Part shown: piece after piece, positions 28,953-38,374 of the stretch
Layout of the letters: every line of letters starts with the position of its first letter
Position numbering within the stretch: the stretch's first letter is position 1
Source of the DNA: Gammaproteobacteria bacterium
GTDB taxonomy: Bacteria; Pseudomonadota; Gammaproteobacteria; Tenderiales; Tenderiaceae
Reading direction: 5' to 3'
Length of the DNA stretch: 50,174 bases
NCBI GenBank assembly: GCA_024277755.1
Contig: JAJRUN010000141.1
Span: forward strand, 1-50,174
Program-made: the position numbers and the translations under genes
The notes under the pieces: model-generated
Database searches by the model: none
What the model was told of the DNA's origin: nothing
What the model saw: only the letters and a program-made list of their open reading frames with translations

Positions 28953-30428
28953 ATGACACGTGAAGAATTTGACGCCCTTGCTGCAGAGGGTTACAACCGC
29001 ATCCCGATGATGAGAGAAGTACTGGCCGATCTCGATACGCCTTTAAGTACCTATCTCAAATTGGCCAATGGCCCATATTCCTATTTGTTTGAGTCTGTTG
29101 AAGGTGGTGAAAAATGGGGGCGCTACTCCATTATCGGCCTGCCTTGCCGGACAATATTGCGTGTTCATGGCCATAATATGACTGTGGAGCATGAAGGAAA
29201 GGAGCTGGGAACGACCATTGTTGCCGATCCATTGACGGCCATTGAGGCCTTTCGTGAGCAATTCAAAGTGCCAGAGGTTGAAGGCTTGCCGCTATTTACC
29301 GGTGGCTTGGTTGGGTACTTTGGTTACGATACGGTGCGTTATATTGAGCCACGGCTTGATGGTAAGGCCAATAAAGATGAATTGGGTATGCCGGACATAC
29401 TACTGATGGTGTCTGATGAAGTGGTTGTGTTTGATAACTTGCTTGGTCGTCTTTATGTTGTTGTGCATGTTGATCCAGCGGTGGCTGGCGCATACAAGCA
29501 AGGCCAAAAACGCCTGGATGATCTAGTTGATCGGTTACGAAAGCAACCTTTGCCAGCGGCTATGAGCAAGCGTGGTCGCAAGGTTAAAGAAAGTGATTTC
29601 AGGTCTGGCTTTAAGCGCGAAAAATTTGAGGCAGCGGTCAATAAAATCAAGGATTACATTCTTGAGGGAGACTGTATGCAGGTAGTGTTATCGCAGAGAC
29701 TTTCAATTCCGTATAAAGCTGAATCACTTGATTTATATCGTGCCCTGCGCAGCCTGAATCCGTCACCTTATATGTTTTATCTCAATTTGGATGGTTTTCA
29801 GGTAGCAGGTTCATCCCCGGAAATTCTCGCTCGCCTGGAAGATGGTGAGGTGACTGTTCGGCCGATTGCGGGCACGCGCCCGCGTGGCAAAACAGCAGCA
29901 GAAGATTTAGCCTTGGAAAAAGAGTTGTTGTCAGATCCCAAAGAACTGGCTGAACACTTGATGCTGATCGATCTGGGGCGTAATGATGTCGGTCGCGTCG
30001 CTGAGACAGGTACGGTTAAGGTTACCGACAAGATGGCGGTTGAACGTTATTCTCATGTGATGCATATTGTTTCCAATGTCACGGGTAAACTAAAGTCGGG
30101 TTTGAATGCCATCGATGTGTTGCGGGCTACTTTTCCTGCCGGCACACTTTCTGGCGCGCCCAAAATTCGCGCTATGGAAATTATCGACGAGCTGGAACCG
30201 GTTAAACGTGGTATCTATGGCGGTGCAATTGGATATATCGGTTGGAACGGTAACATGGACACTGCGATTGCCATTCGTACCGCTGTTATAAAAGATGGCA
30301 AGTTACATATTCAGGCTGGGGCAGGCGTTGTGGCAGACTCAGTGCCAAGAAATGAATGGGATGAAACCATGAACAAAGGCCGCGCTATCTTTCGTGCTGT
30401 GGCCATGGCGGAGGCAGGCTTGAAATAA
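28953..30428 (+). CDS. trpE: Anthranilate synthase component I
   Basis: A 491-residue TrpE that makes anthranilate from chorismate with glutamine-derived ammonia. The tryptophan feedback site resembles the LLES motif ([15 protein letters not shown] near residue 45). The catalytic region has [40 protein letters not shown] and [12 protein letters not shown]. The ATG at 28953 has AAAGG eight bases upstream. The 118-base leader shows no convincing attenuator. trpG is 8.2 kb away, across an accessory insert. Confidence 0.97.
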   Translation: MTREEFDALAAEGYNRIPMMREVLADLDTPLSTYLKLANGPYSYLFESVEGGEKWGRYSIIGLPCRTILRVHGHNMTVEHEGKELGTTIVADPLTAIEAFREQFKVPEVEGLPLFTGGLVGYFGYDTVRYIEPRLDGKANKDELGMPDILLMVSDEVVVFDNLLGRLYVVVHVDPAVAGAYKQGQKRLDDLVDRLRKQPLPAAMSKRGRKVKESDFRSGFKREKFEAAVNKIKDYILEGDCMQVVLSQRLSIPYKAESLDLYRALRSLNPSPYMFYLNLDGFQVAGSSPEILARLEDGEVTVRPIAGTRPRGKTAAEDLALEKELLSDPKELAEHLMLIDLGRNDVGRVAETGTVKVTDKMAVERYSHVMHIVSNVTGKLKSGLNAIDVLRATFPAGTLSGAPKIRAMEIIDELEPVKRGIYGGAIGYIGWNGNMDTAIAIRTAVIKDGKLHIQAGAGVVADSVPRNEWDETMNKGRAIFRAVAMAEAGLK

Positions 30429-30475
30429 ATTTGCTGTTTACGGCAGCGTTTGTCTGCTGGTTTAGGCGCATTTAT

Positions 30476-30513
30476 AAAGGCGGGCACTCTTCAGGGGGTG
30501 TCCGCCTTTTTGT
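30476..30513 (+). terminator. rho-independent terminator after trpE
   Basis: AAAGGCGGGCAC (30476-30487) pairs with GTGTCCGCCTTT (30498-30509), with one G-T pair, a ten-base loop and a T-run. It ends the rpe-gph-trpE transcript before the accessory insert. Confidence 0.85.
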
Positions 30514-30680
30514 TGTACTTAATATCGAGCTTTTATCTGTCAGGTTAATTTTGTGACTTGTTCAGAACGGTTTCTACATGTTTTGCCCAAAGTTGTATTT
30601 CTCGATACTATCAGCAAGTAGGCGTTTCTTTTATAACCTTTGGTTAAGACCTGGGTACAACGAATGAATTCACGGTGACT

Positions 30681-31595
30681 ATGACAAGGTTAATATTGAA
30701 GGTGCTCTGCAGTGTTGTTGCAATGGCATTGCTTGTTGGTTGTTCTTGGTTGAAGGATAAGCCCGAGGATGAAAAACCAGTGTCTGAAATTGCTGAACTT
30801 TGTGCGCCAAAACCGGGGTCGCCATTTGCTTATCGTAAAAAGATAGCGGTTCTTGCCGCTGATATGTCTAGCTCACTTGATGCCCGTGATCTACCTGGTC
30901 TGGATGTTGCCTGGTCCGAAGCCTTGCAGCAGCGCTTGAGAGACAACGGCCGTCTTCAGGTGGTTGATGCCAGTGACCAGCACTTGCATGTGGGTGAGCG
31001 TCAGCGTGATTGGATTATGGATCTGGCCAGACGGTTGGGTGTACAGTTTGTAATGGTTGCACGCCTTAATAGTTTGCACGTGAGCCGTAGTCAATTTGGT
31101 ATTGCTGAATACGCTGTTCGCTTGCCCAAAGTGCAGCGTCAGATTGATGCTGAGTTGATGATCTTTGATGGTTATTCTGGTGCACAACTGGCGAGGTCGG
31201 CTCATAGTGCTCACCTGGAAGGTTCTGAGCGTGAAGTTGTCAATTTAGAGCAGCGGCCAGTGCTGGGGGGCAGTTTTCTTGAGACTCCGGTAGGCGAGGC
31301 GATGGCTTCTGTGCTGGATGCTCAGGTTGAAGAGGGGCAGGATAGCCTGGCTTGTTTGCCGTTGATGGCTCGGGTCGTTAAGGTGGTTGGACGGAATGTC
31401 TATCTTGCGGTGAATGGTGCGTCATTGGTTCGTCCTGGGGATGTCTTGCAGATGTTTCGTCGCAGTGGGGTTGTTGAGGCGCGTTTGGGAGCCGTCGAGA
31501 TTATAAGGGTTTTTCCCGAATCGGTTATTGCCGTCTACCGGGGCGAGGACGATGTGCCACGTTTTACCGAAGGCATGTATGTCCGGGCATGGTAG
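30681..31595 (+). CDS. FlgT-like outer-membrane lipoprotein
   Basis: A 304-residue lipoprotein: lipobox LLVGC with Cys21, followed by Ser, which predicts outer-membrane sorting. The middle (about 50-180) resembles the CsgG/TolB-like fold of FlgT (RKKIAVLAADMSSS, LRDNGRLQVVDASD, LGVQFVMVARL). The C-terminus resembles the FlgT SH3-like domain (RVVKVVGRNVYLAVNG, RPGDVLQMFRR). FlgT proteins organise the basal body or secretion rings, but there are no flagellar genes here. It opens the trpE-trpG insert, 72 bases before the chaperone, so a role in that system is possible. The family call rests on pattern resemblance only. Confidence 0.6.
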   Translation: MTRLILKVLCSVVAMALLVGCSWLKDKPEDEKPVSEIAELCAPKPGSPFAYRKKIAVLAADMSSSLDARDLPGLDVAWSEALQQRLRDNGRLQVVDASDQHLHVGERQRDWIMDLARRLGVQFVMVARLNSLHVSRSQFGIAEYAVRLPKVQRQIDAELMIFDGYSGAQLARSAHSAHLEGSEREVVNLEQRPVLGGSFLETPVGEAMASVLDAQVEEGQDSLACLPLMARVVKVVGRNVYLAVNGASLVRPGDVLQMFRRSGVVEARLGAVEIIRVFPESVIAVYRGEDDVPRFTEGMYVRAW

Positions 31596-31667
31596 TGCCA
31601 AATATTTTTTGTGCAAATATAAATGGGATTCCAGCTGAGTATCTTAACGAGATGATGAGGAGAGGTT

Positions 31668-32510
31668 ATGCATTGTAAGTCCAAATTCCAATGGTTGATG
31701 GCGGTGACGGTTCTAATGTTGTCAACAGTATCAGCGCAAGCAGATGTTTTGGTGAGTCCGTTACGTGTCCATCTGGATGAAAAAAATCAAACCGCTGCGG
31801 TGATTGTGCGCAACCCCAGTGACGGCCCTCGAACCTATCGTCTGGAATGGATAGAGCAACGCATGACTGAAGGGGGAACCTATATTAAATATAAAGAAGG
31901 CGAGGAGGTTCAGCACCGACCCGCAAGTCCATATTTACGGGTATCTCCCCGGCAGGTGACGGTGCCCGCCGGATCAAACCAGAGTGTGCGCGTCAATTAC
32001 CGTCCGGTAAACAATATGCTGCCGGGTGAATATCGTTCGCACTTACTCTTTAGTGTGGTTCCAGATCTTTCAGAACCGTTTAGCGTTCAAAAGATCGATA
32101 AAGGTGATGGCATAACGCTTGAACTGAGCATGCAATTGTCCATCGCCATTCCTGTGGTGGTGACTCATCAGTTGACTGAAGTGCCACAAGTCACAATTGC
32201 AGAAGTCGAACCACTGCCTGCAACGGCCTTGGGGCAAAGCGCCCAACTGGCGGTTCTTATTCAGCGCAGCGGTATGGGCGGCAGCATTGGCCGGGTTGTG
32301 GTTGATATGCAAGTTGATTCAGAAGCACCCGTTGAGCGGATAGGGCTGGCTGATAATATTAGTGTTTATGCAGAGATGGATCAGCGGCGGCTTGTGTTGA
32401 AGTTACGTGACCAACAAATCCCTCCAGGGGCCTGGTTGCGTGTGGCCTATGAGGGCACAGCAGAATATAAGGGGGTGCTCTGGGCAGAGCAGGTGTTTCA
32501 AACTCGCTGA
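31668..32510 (+). CDS. periplasmic pilus chaperone
   Basis: A 280-residue exported protein (signal peptide cut near SAQA-DVL) with the two immunoglobulin-like domains of fimbrial chaperones. Domain 1 shows LVSPLRVHLDEKNQTAAVIV, RNPSDGPRTYRLEW, and the donor-strand region SPYLRVSPRQVTVPAGSNQS then MLPGEYRSHLLFSVVP, a pattern of alternate (alpha-type) chaperones. Domain 2 spans about 155-280. GAGGAGAGG precedes the ATG. It is followed by two DUF4402 genes and faces the usher-like gene, consistent with a chaperone-usher system. Confidence 0.82.
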   Translation: MHCKSKFQWLMAVTVLMLSTVSAQADVLVSPLRVHLDEKNQTAAVIVRNPSDGPRTYRLEWIEQRMTEGGTYIKYKEGEEVQHRPASPYLRVSPRQVTVPAGSNQSVRVNYRPVNNMLPGEYRSHLLFSVVPDLSEPFSVQKIDKGDGITLELSMQLSIAIPVVVTHQLTEVPQVTIAEVEPLPATALGQSAQLAVLIQRSGMGGSIGRVVVDMQVDSEAPVERIGLADNISVYAEMDQRRLVLKLRDQQIPPGAWLRVAYEGTAEYKGVLWAEQVFQTR

Positions 32511-32739
32511 ATAGCGGCTTTTGATGCTCGAGTGGTTTGTTTTTTGCCGGGTTTTGAACAGTTGTCGGGCTTTAACTGTATTCAGACTATTTAGTGTTAA
32601 GAGGGGATTAAAGATAATCAGGGCTGTGTAAATATTGTCTAAAGGTTTTTTTTGGTAGGGCGATACATTCAGTGGGAGCGGTAAATTCATGTGTATGAAT
32701 ATCTGCTAAATACAAAAAGAATACTTGGAGTACTTGGTT

Positions 32740-33444
32740 ATGAAATTGAATAATTCTAAAAATGTTGTTGGTTTAGGTGCAGTCGCTTTGATCTCTATGG
32801 CCATGAGTGGCCCTGCCTCTGCGGTTGATTTCACTGCGTCTGCAACGGTTCAAAATGCCCTGACAATTACCAATACAGCGGATATGAATTTGGGTACGGT
32901 GTTTGCTACAAAAGCGATGGCTGGAAAATACTCTTATATGACACTGGCCGCTGATGGCACTATGGGGTCTTCAGCGGGTTCTGCATCGGTTACGTTATTG
33001 GGCTTGGGCGGGCAGTCTGCCGCGACGGGCACGGTAGCGGTGGGTACTACAACACCGTTTACACTAACCCTGCCGGCTGCCGAACTGACGACTGCTGGCA
33101 ATGTAGAGGGTACTGGTGAGGTTGCTGCTGCAATTACTGCGCTCAAGGCTTTAACGGATCAGGTTGAGGTTAGGATTACTGACCCCGCTACAGCGCGCTT
33201 CCAGCTGGTTAATTTTACTGTGGGTGCAGTGACATCGGGTACTGCGGCGACTGATTGTGCTGCTGCTATTACGGGTACGGCAACACCTGTCTGTACTCTC
33301 ACCCCTGACTTTGGTGCAACTTCGGTGGGCTTTGGCATTGGTGCAACCATTGTGACGGATGTTAATAGTTCGGGCGCAGGTGATCGCGATGCCTACCAAG
33401 CGGCAGCATACTCGGGTACCTTTACGGTAACTGCCAGTTACTAA
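32740..33444 (+). CDS. DUF4402 protein, putative major fibre subunit
   Basis: A 234-residue secreted protein: signal peptide to about ASA-VDF, then a single DUF4402 domain rich in Ala, Thr, Gly and Val. It has few charged residues and ends TVTASY. Two cysteines (in DCAAAI and PVCTL) could form a disulfide. DUF4402 proteins are usually found beside pilus-type chaperones and are thought to be subunits, but this is inference. The ATG at 32740 follows GGAG; an upstream TTG (32725) is unlikely. A strong terminator follows, so it may be transcribed at a high level relative to the next gene. Confidence 0.72.
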   Translation: MKLNNSKNVVGLGAVALISMAMSGPASAVDFTASATVQNALTITNTADMNLGTVFATKAMAGKYSYMTLAADGTMGSSAGSASVTLLGLGGQSAATGTVAVGTTTPFTLTLPAAELTTAGNVEGTGEVAAAITALKALTDQVEVRITDPATARFQLVNFTVGAVTSGTAATDCAAAITGTATPVCTLTPDFGATSVGFGIGATIVTDVNSSGAGDRDAYQAAAYSGTFTVTASY

Positions 33445-33472
33445 TATCTAACGATTGCTAAGCAGCTTGATG

Positions 33473-33503
33473 CGGCAGAGGCCTTTGGGCCTCTGCCGTT
33501 TTT
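33473..33503 (+). terminator. rho-independent terminator after the first DUF4402 gene
   Basis: CGGCAGAGGCC (33473-33483) pairs perfectly with GGCCTCTGCCG (33488-33498), loop TTTG, followed by TTTTT. It separates the two DUF4402 genes. Confidence 0.93.
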
Positions 33504-33627
33504 CGTTTTGGGTGTTGATGTTGTGGCTTTTCGGTTGAATACGTTATATGTTCTTGACGAGGTTTTGGGCTTCAAAAAATGAATGAGTTAAGCTGACTGT
33601 GCATATTGATTTGAGTGGCGATATTCG

Positions 33628-34644
33628 ATGAGGAGAGGATGGGTGTCCAGGTGTTTTCTGACAGGTTTGGAGTTGAACACTGGCCGGCTCTGGAAGCAGG
33701 GTCTTGTAGCGGCTGTGTTGTTGTGTGGTTCATCCTGGTTAGCTGCCGCGCCTGCTGTGACGGTTGATGTGCCGCTTGAATTCGGCCTGCTGGCAGTCAA
33801 GTCCAATATTTCCAGCTCGACATTACAGGTCGCTCCGTCAGGCGCTATCAGCTTTTCTGGCGATATCCTTGCGATTGGTGGAGCCTTTAGGGGCGAATAT
33901 CGCGTGACGGGCTTTCCGCCCAATACACCGCTCGAGGTGACTGTGGATGATGCCTCTTTGAGTGCGGGCGGTGGCGGGCTGCCTGAACTACTGACGGTGA
34001 CGGATTATGACAGCCCGTCAGTGGTTACGGATGCCCTGGGTGAGGCGCTGGTTCTGCTGGGTGCAAGCCTGAAGACTAATGCCAGTGGCGTGATGTATGT
34101 TGATGCGCCTTATAGTGGTCTGGCTTTGATGCGGATTCGTTATTGGTCGGCGCCTGATTCGAATTATTTGACCCATAACGAGTCGGTGAGTTTTGCTGCG
34201 GAGTTACAGTCTACGATCAATCTGGTCGAAAATCAGGCGCTGGCGTTTGGTACTGTTGCTGCCTATACCGACCCTGCGTTCAAGGCGTCTTTGACGCTTG
34301 CGACAAACGGCAGCGTTAATGTTGCTAGTGCCGGCAGTGCCCGGATTACCTCGCTTGGTGGCGCCAAGGTGGCAGTGATTCAAGTGGCTGGGGGGGCGCC
34401 ATACGCGACCGTGACAATCACTCCTGAGGCGGGCAGTGTTTTTCTTGCTCATACTACGCTGGGCACGGCCGCCGCACGTTTTATTGCTAAAAGCTTTATT
34501 ACCAATCCGTCGGGAACGGGGGTTTTGGATTCTTCTGGTAACCTGGATATTCTGCTGGGGGCGACGCTGGAGACAGAAGTGACCACCAAGACCTATGTCG
34601 AAGGAAATTACAGCGGCGTCTATAGTTTGATTGTCAGCTACTAA
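33628..34644 (+). CDS. two-domain DUF4402-like protein, putative tip or minor subunit
   Basis: A 338-residue secreted protein with an internal hydrophobic signal (about residues 24-42). It has two DUF4402-like units: about 45-175 and about 186-338, each with a VxFG-type opening (VPLEFGLLAVKS; NQALAFGTVAAY) and a YSG.a-type ending. The final residues IVSY resemble the TASY end of the smaller protein. The doubled architecture fits a tip adhesin or minor subunit. A GTG at 33643, preceded by AGGAGAGGAT, is an alternative start that gives a more ordinary signal peptide. It converges with the minus-strand genes. Confidence 0.68.
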   Translation: MRRGWVSRCFLTGLELNTGRLWKQGLVAAVLLCGSSWLAAAPAVTVDVPLEFGLLAVKSNISSSTLQVAPSGAISFSGDILAIGGAFRGEYRVTGFPPNTPLEVTVDDASLSAGGGGLPELLTVTDYDSPSVVTDALGEALVLLGASLKTNASGVMYVDAPYSGLALMRIRYWSAPDSNYLTHNESVSFAAELQSTINLVENQALAFGTVAAYTDPAFKASLTLATNGSVNVASAGSARITSLGGAKVAVIQVAGGAPYATVTITPEAGSVFLAHTTLGTAAARFIAKSFITNPSGTGVLDSSGNLDILLGATLETEVTTKTYVEGNYSGVYSLIVSY

Positions 34645-34705
34645 ACGTTTTTTGTTCTGATGCAGTTGCCTGTGTGTCTGAAGAGCAATTCAAAAAAAGG
34701 CCCGC

Positions 34706-35188
34706 CTAGCTAGATAGATAGTAGTAGCACATTGATTGTCGCTTGGGATCCAGCGTTGCACTGTTGTTGCCATAGCAATGCGCGGCGATTTGCAGTGGTA
34801 CTCCTACGCTGGGTGCGGAAGAAGAAGGGGCAAATGTATAGCGGCTTCCTGCCTTCTGAAATTGTTGACCTCGTTCTGCAAAAGCGCTGGGAATAATGCT
34901 GGCCCGAGCGTAACTGGCTTGGGCCAGTTGTTGTTCGGTGCTTTTGTGCATGGTTTCTTTGCCGAAATAATAACCGATAACACTGCCGGCAACGACACCC
35001 ACTGGATGTGCGGTGAGTGCGCCGCCAATAATGGTGCCAGTGAGAGAACCCACTCTGTGGGGGTCGGAGAGGAAGTTACGAATGCCGTTTGAGCTGTTCT
35101 CTTCGGCGTATGCAGTCGTGCCCGCCAGGCAAAGCGTGATGGCGATTAGCTGGTGTTTGTAGTGTGTTTTTGCTGGTCTGCTTTTCAT
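34706..35188 (-). CDS. small secreted glycine-zipper protein
   Basis: A 160-residue protein with a signal peptide (cut near AYAEE) and a glycine-zipper-like hydrophobic hairpin (about 47-75: VGSLTGTIIGGALT and VGVVAGSVIGYYFG). The remainder is polar with two cysteines near the C-terminus. I do not recognise a family. It lies 135 bases downstream of the usher-like gene on the same strand, so it is probably part of the same transcript and may assist membrane insertion or assembly; that role is a guess. Confidence 0.6.
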   Translation of the reverse strand: MKSRPAKTHYKHQLIAITLCLAGTTAYAEENSSNGIRNFLSDPHRVGSLTGTIIGGALTAHPVGVVAGSVIGYYFGKETMHKSTEQQLAQASYARASIIPSAFAERGQQFQKAGSRYTFAPSSSAPSVGVPLQIAAHCYGNNSATLDPKRQSMCYYYLSS

Positions 35189-35323
35189 TGTCCATCCCTG
35201 CCCTATGCGGGTTTTCTGTTTGCAATCCTCGGCCTTTGCTATTCTTTCCCGGGGTGTCAGATGTTACACCCTATGGCATTGTTCGGCAGATAACAGGATA
35301 TCTTTAGCGTTATTTTAAATTTT

Positions 35324-38300
35324 TTATTCCGGGACTGCGATGCAGCTTTGGCCGCGTTGCTTGAGTTGGCGGCAAAGTGTTTTTGCCTGAGCCTCTGATA
35401 GGTTGCCTGAGGCGCGGATGCGAAAAAAGACGCCTCTGCTGCCCAGGTCGCTGCGCGTGGCCAGGAGTTGCAGGTTTTGTAGTAGGTTGGCGTGACGCTG
35501 CAGAAGTTGATGTATGGCTGACTCAGCCCTGATTTTCTCCTTGTATGCGCCGAGCTGCAGGGCGTAAGGGTTGGCGATTGAGGGCGCGAGCGTGTTTTTA
35601 ATCTCTGCTGGGTTAGGCTGTTTGATTGTTGGTTGAATCGTTTTGCTCTTTTGGATAGGCGAGACGCGCAAAGGTGCGCCTTTGGCAAAACCAGAGGTGG
35701 TCTTTTTTGTTTTGAGAGCGCTGACAACAAGTGTGATGCCGAGTTGATTGGGATTGTATTTTTTCAGCTGAAACTTAGGTGCGGGTTGTAAGAGTTTGTT
35801 CTGATATTTTTTGTTTAGTGTCAGTGTGTATCTGCCATATGGGACACGATCAAATAGAAAGAAGCCATCATGACCGCTGATTCTGAAGTCGCTGACTTCA
35901 TTGCGTGCGTTACGCAGCTCTATCATGACACCGGGTAGAGGCAGTTGTTTGTTGTCACGAAGTTGATAGAGGGTGCCATCAACTTCGCCGGTGGTGACCA
36001 CAGGAAAGTCAATGGTTACCCATTGGGCTGGGCGCAGTTGTACTGAGTTGCCTGGCTGAGTCGCATCCATGTCGATGCCGGGGAGGCTGTTATGATCAAG
36101 GCGTATGTCGGTTGCCTTGTTTGGCGAGAGTCCTGTCAGGTAAGCGGTGCCGTCTGCGTTGGTCTCGCTGTGGCGAAATGCCTGGGGGGCATAGATGTCT
36201 ACATTGGCCAGTGGGGTATCCCGATTGCTAAATTGGCCGTTGTTATCGTTATCAAGGAAGACTCGACTTACCACGCCACCGTTATTGGCCATGGGGTTGC
36301 CGCTGACCAGAATCCCCAGGCGATCCGGCTTGGGGGACAGAGATAAGGCGGCAAAAATAAAGCCGCTAAAGCGTTCTTCAGAGTCGTAAGTCAGTCTGGG
36401 GCTTAGATTGACGTATTTAAGCCTCCAGTTCAGGCTTGCCGTCATGCGGGAAAGCTTGTTGGTGGGGGTGTGGTCAAAGCTGAAGGCCATGCCCATATCG
36501 CTGGCGATGCGCAGATCGGTTCTGAGTTGGTAGAATAAAGGCTCACTCTCGGGTTGTATCTGATAATCGATGTTGCCACGCAGCGTCAGAGGGGCATATT
36601 TGCTACTGAAATACAGGTTGCCAGTGAGAGTCCCTGGCAGGCTGTTTGTGCTGTAGTCCTGGTAGTTCAATGTGTTGCCTATGCGCGTGCCTTTTATCTT
36701 CTGGCTCAGGTCAAGGGAATAGATGGTTGTTGTGCTTTGATTAAGGTTGCTGTGGCTGGCAGAAAACCGGGTTGAAATACCTTCAGGTGTGCCGGTTAGC
36801 ACAATGCTGCTACGGCTTTCAATGCGGAGATCAGAACTCGCATCTGTCTCGAGGACTGATGTGGCATATCGAGTGTGGTTAAGCTGGGCGTTAAAACCGA
36901 GGAAACGTATGTTAGCTGGGATATCAACCGAACCATCCCAGATGGTGCCGCCTAACGGGTCGTTGGTGGCAGACAGACTCATGTACAGGCTGCGCCAGCC
37001 TGTACGAAAACTCAGGCTGGCATAGTTCAGGCGTTCACTATTTTCGACAACGCTGTTCAAGCCAGCACCAACGGACAGGTTGGATAACAGTCCATAATCA
37101 AGCTTTGCCGTGTAGCGATCAGTGCCAATATCGGTCATGCCGGCAACCTGTACAAGGTCTTGCTCTGAATCGTAGACCTTTTTGCCTTTGTTGGAGGCGG
37201 AGAGTTGATAGCTAAGACTGTTTTTGCGTATTGACTGGGCGCCGGAATAACGAGTAATCGTTTTACTGTATTGTTCGCCGGCGGGGCCGTAGAAAATCAG
37301 CTCAAAGATGTTGCTGCCGCTATAAAGTTCCAGGTCGCGAAAATCATAACGCCCTTCTGGGCCGATGATCTGGTAGTCGATGCGTATGCCATTTTGTAAC
37401 AGCTCTATTTCCCAGCCTTCAAGTACGTCACCACTGATTTGGGTTCTGTTGCCGTTTAGATCGTATGGGTCTGAACCGCCAAAGGCGGCACCTCTAATGA
37501 GTAGTCCTTGCTCTAAGTTGTTTTGTGGCGTGCCTCTAATAGCTAAAGGTGTGATGTCACCAATCTCTATCAGGTTGATGCCTGCCGGGGTGTAGGGCGG
37601 GCGGCGAGACAGGGTAATGCGGGCGTTGGTGAGAGAGTCAGAGTCATTACCGCTCAGATAGATTGACGAGGTCATAAAGGCGAGATCACCGCGGATTAGG
37701 CTGGAATGGGTCAGGTTGGTTTGTGTTTTAGATATGTTGGGGTCGCGCTGAATGCTGTATCCAAATGACAGGTCGGCAGAGTGAGGGCCGATCAATCGAT
37801 AGGGGGCCTTTATTCGAGGTAGTGACGGAGCGGCCAAAATAAAGCGTTGACCTGCGAATTGGCGGCGCTGTGCACGAAGTTGGGTTGGCAACTGTTCCCG
37901 TGCTTCAATTTTAATGCTCATGGTTGGAATGTCTGCGCTTAAATCGACAGGGAACCAACGTGAGAATGTGTCGAGGGGAACGTAGATTGCATACTCATAT
38001 GCGATAGCGTCCGTCGGGCTTAGTGTTTGCTTTTCCCCTTCTATGGTGACGGTGGCTGAACCTATATCCAGTTCAAAGCGTCGGTCCTTGCTGATAAACC
38101 AGCCTTCCGCAGTGCCTTCGTTAGCGTCAACGCTGATGGGAAACTCCAGGGCTGCGCTGGCCTCGGCAAGCGATACGACAATAGTGTTTTTATAAGCGTA
38201 GGCGGTGACGGATTGAGCCAGGGTGTCACGTCCAAGGGTAAAGTCGAGTAACAGCAGATCAAATTCACTGAACTCTTCTGCCTGGGCGGCAGGCTGTGTC

Positions 38301-38374
38301 AATAATAGGCCTAGCGCCAGTAAAGCGACGAAAGCGTGGGCGATTAAGCGCTTGGGGCGATGGCTCAATAGCAA
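35324..38374 (-). CDS. usher-like outer-membrane protein with C-terminal SPOR domain
   Basis: A 1016-residue exported protein. Order: signal peptide (1-32); N-terminal periplasmic region (about 40-160; AEGWFISKDRRFELDIGS); a long beta-rich region resembling ushers of the alpha type (about 200-690); two beta-sandwich repeats (about 700-795, SdrD-like VFLDNDNNGQFSNRDTPL; about 797-855, carboxypeptidase-regulatory-like GHDGFFLFDRVPYGRYTL); a Lys/Pro-rich linker; and a SPOR domain (935-1016, encoded at 35327-35572; ALQLGAYKEK, GVFFRIRASG, LCRQLKQRGQS). SPOR domains bind denuded glycan strands at the septum. The start is TTG with only a weak ribosome site. An uncharacterised usher relative is the best reading; the barrel assignment is inferred. 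Confidence 0.72.
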   Translation of the reverse strand: MLLSHRPKRLIAHAFVALLALGLLLTQPAAQAEEFSEFDLLLLDFTLGRDTLAQSVTAYAYKNTIVVSLAEASAALEFPISVDANEGTAEGWFISKDRRFELDIGSATVTIEGEKQTLSPTDAIAYEYAIYVPLDTFSRWFPVDLSADIPTMSIKIEAREQLPTQLRAQRRQFAGQRFILAAPSLPRIKAPYRLIGPHSADLSFGYSIQRDPNISKTQTNLTHSSLIRGDLAFMTSSIYLSGNDSDSLTNARITLSRRPPYTPAGINLIEIGDITPLAIRGTPQNNLEQGLLIRGAAFGGSDPYDLNGNRTQISGDVLEGWEIELLQNGIRIDYQIIGPEGRYDFRDLELYSGSNIFELIFYGPAGEQYSKTITRYSGAQSIRKNSLSYQLSASNKGKKVYDSEQDLVQVAGMTDIGTDRYTAKLDYGLLSNLSVGAGLNSVVENSERLNYASLSFRTGWRSLYMSLSATNDPLGGTIWDGSVDIPANIRFLGFNAQLNHTRYATSVLETDASSDLRIESRSSIVLTGTPEGISTRFSASHSNLNQSTTTIYSLDLSQKIKGTRIGNTLNYQDYSTNSLPGTLTGNLYFSSKYAPLTLRGNIDYQIQPESEPLFYQLRTDLRIASDMGMAFSFDHTPTNKLSRMTASLNWRLKYVNLSPRLTYDSEERFSGFIFAALSLSPKPDRLGILVSGNPMANNGGVVSRVFLDNDNNGQFSNRDTPLANVDIYAPQAFRHSETNADGTAYLTGLSPNKATDIRLDHNSLPGIDMDATQPGNSVQLRPAQWVTIDFPVVTTGEVDGTLYQLRDNKQLPLPGVMIELRNARNEVSDFRISGHDGFFLFDRVPYGRYTLTLNKKYQNKLLQPAPKFQLKKYNPNQLGITLVVSALKTKKTTSGFAKGAPLRVSPIQKSKTIQPTIKQPNPAEIKNTLAPSIANPYALQLGAYKEKIRAESAIHQLLQRHANLLQNLQLLATRSDLGSRGVFFRIRASGNLSEAQAKTLCRQLKQRGQSCIAVPE

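Noticed and set aside
35252..35271. GGGTGT/ACACCC hairpin downstream of the usher-like gene, as a terminator.
   Set aside because: Only six base pairs with an eight-base loop and no T-run in the minus-strand direction, so read-through into the glycine-zipper gene seems likely.
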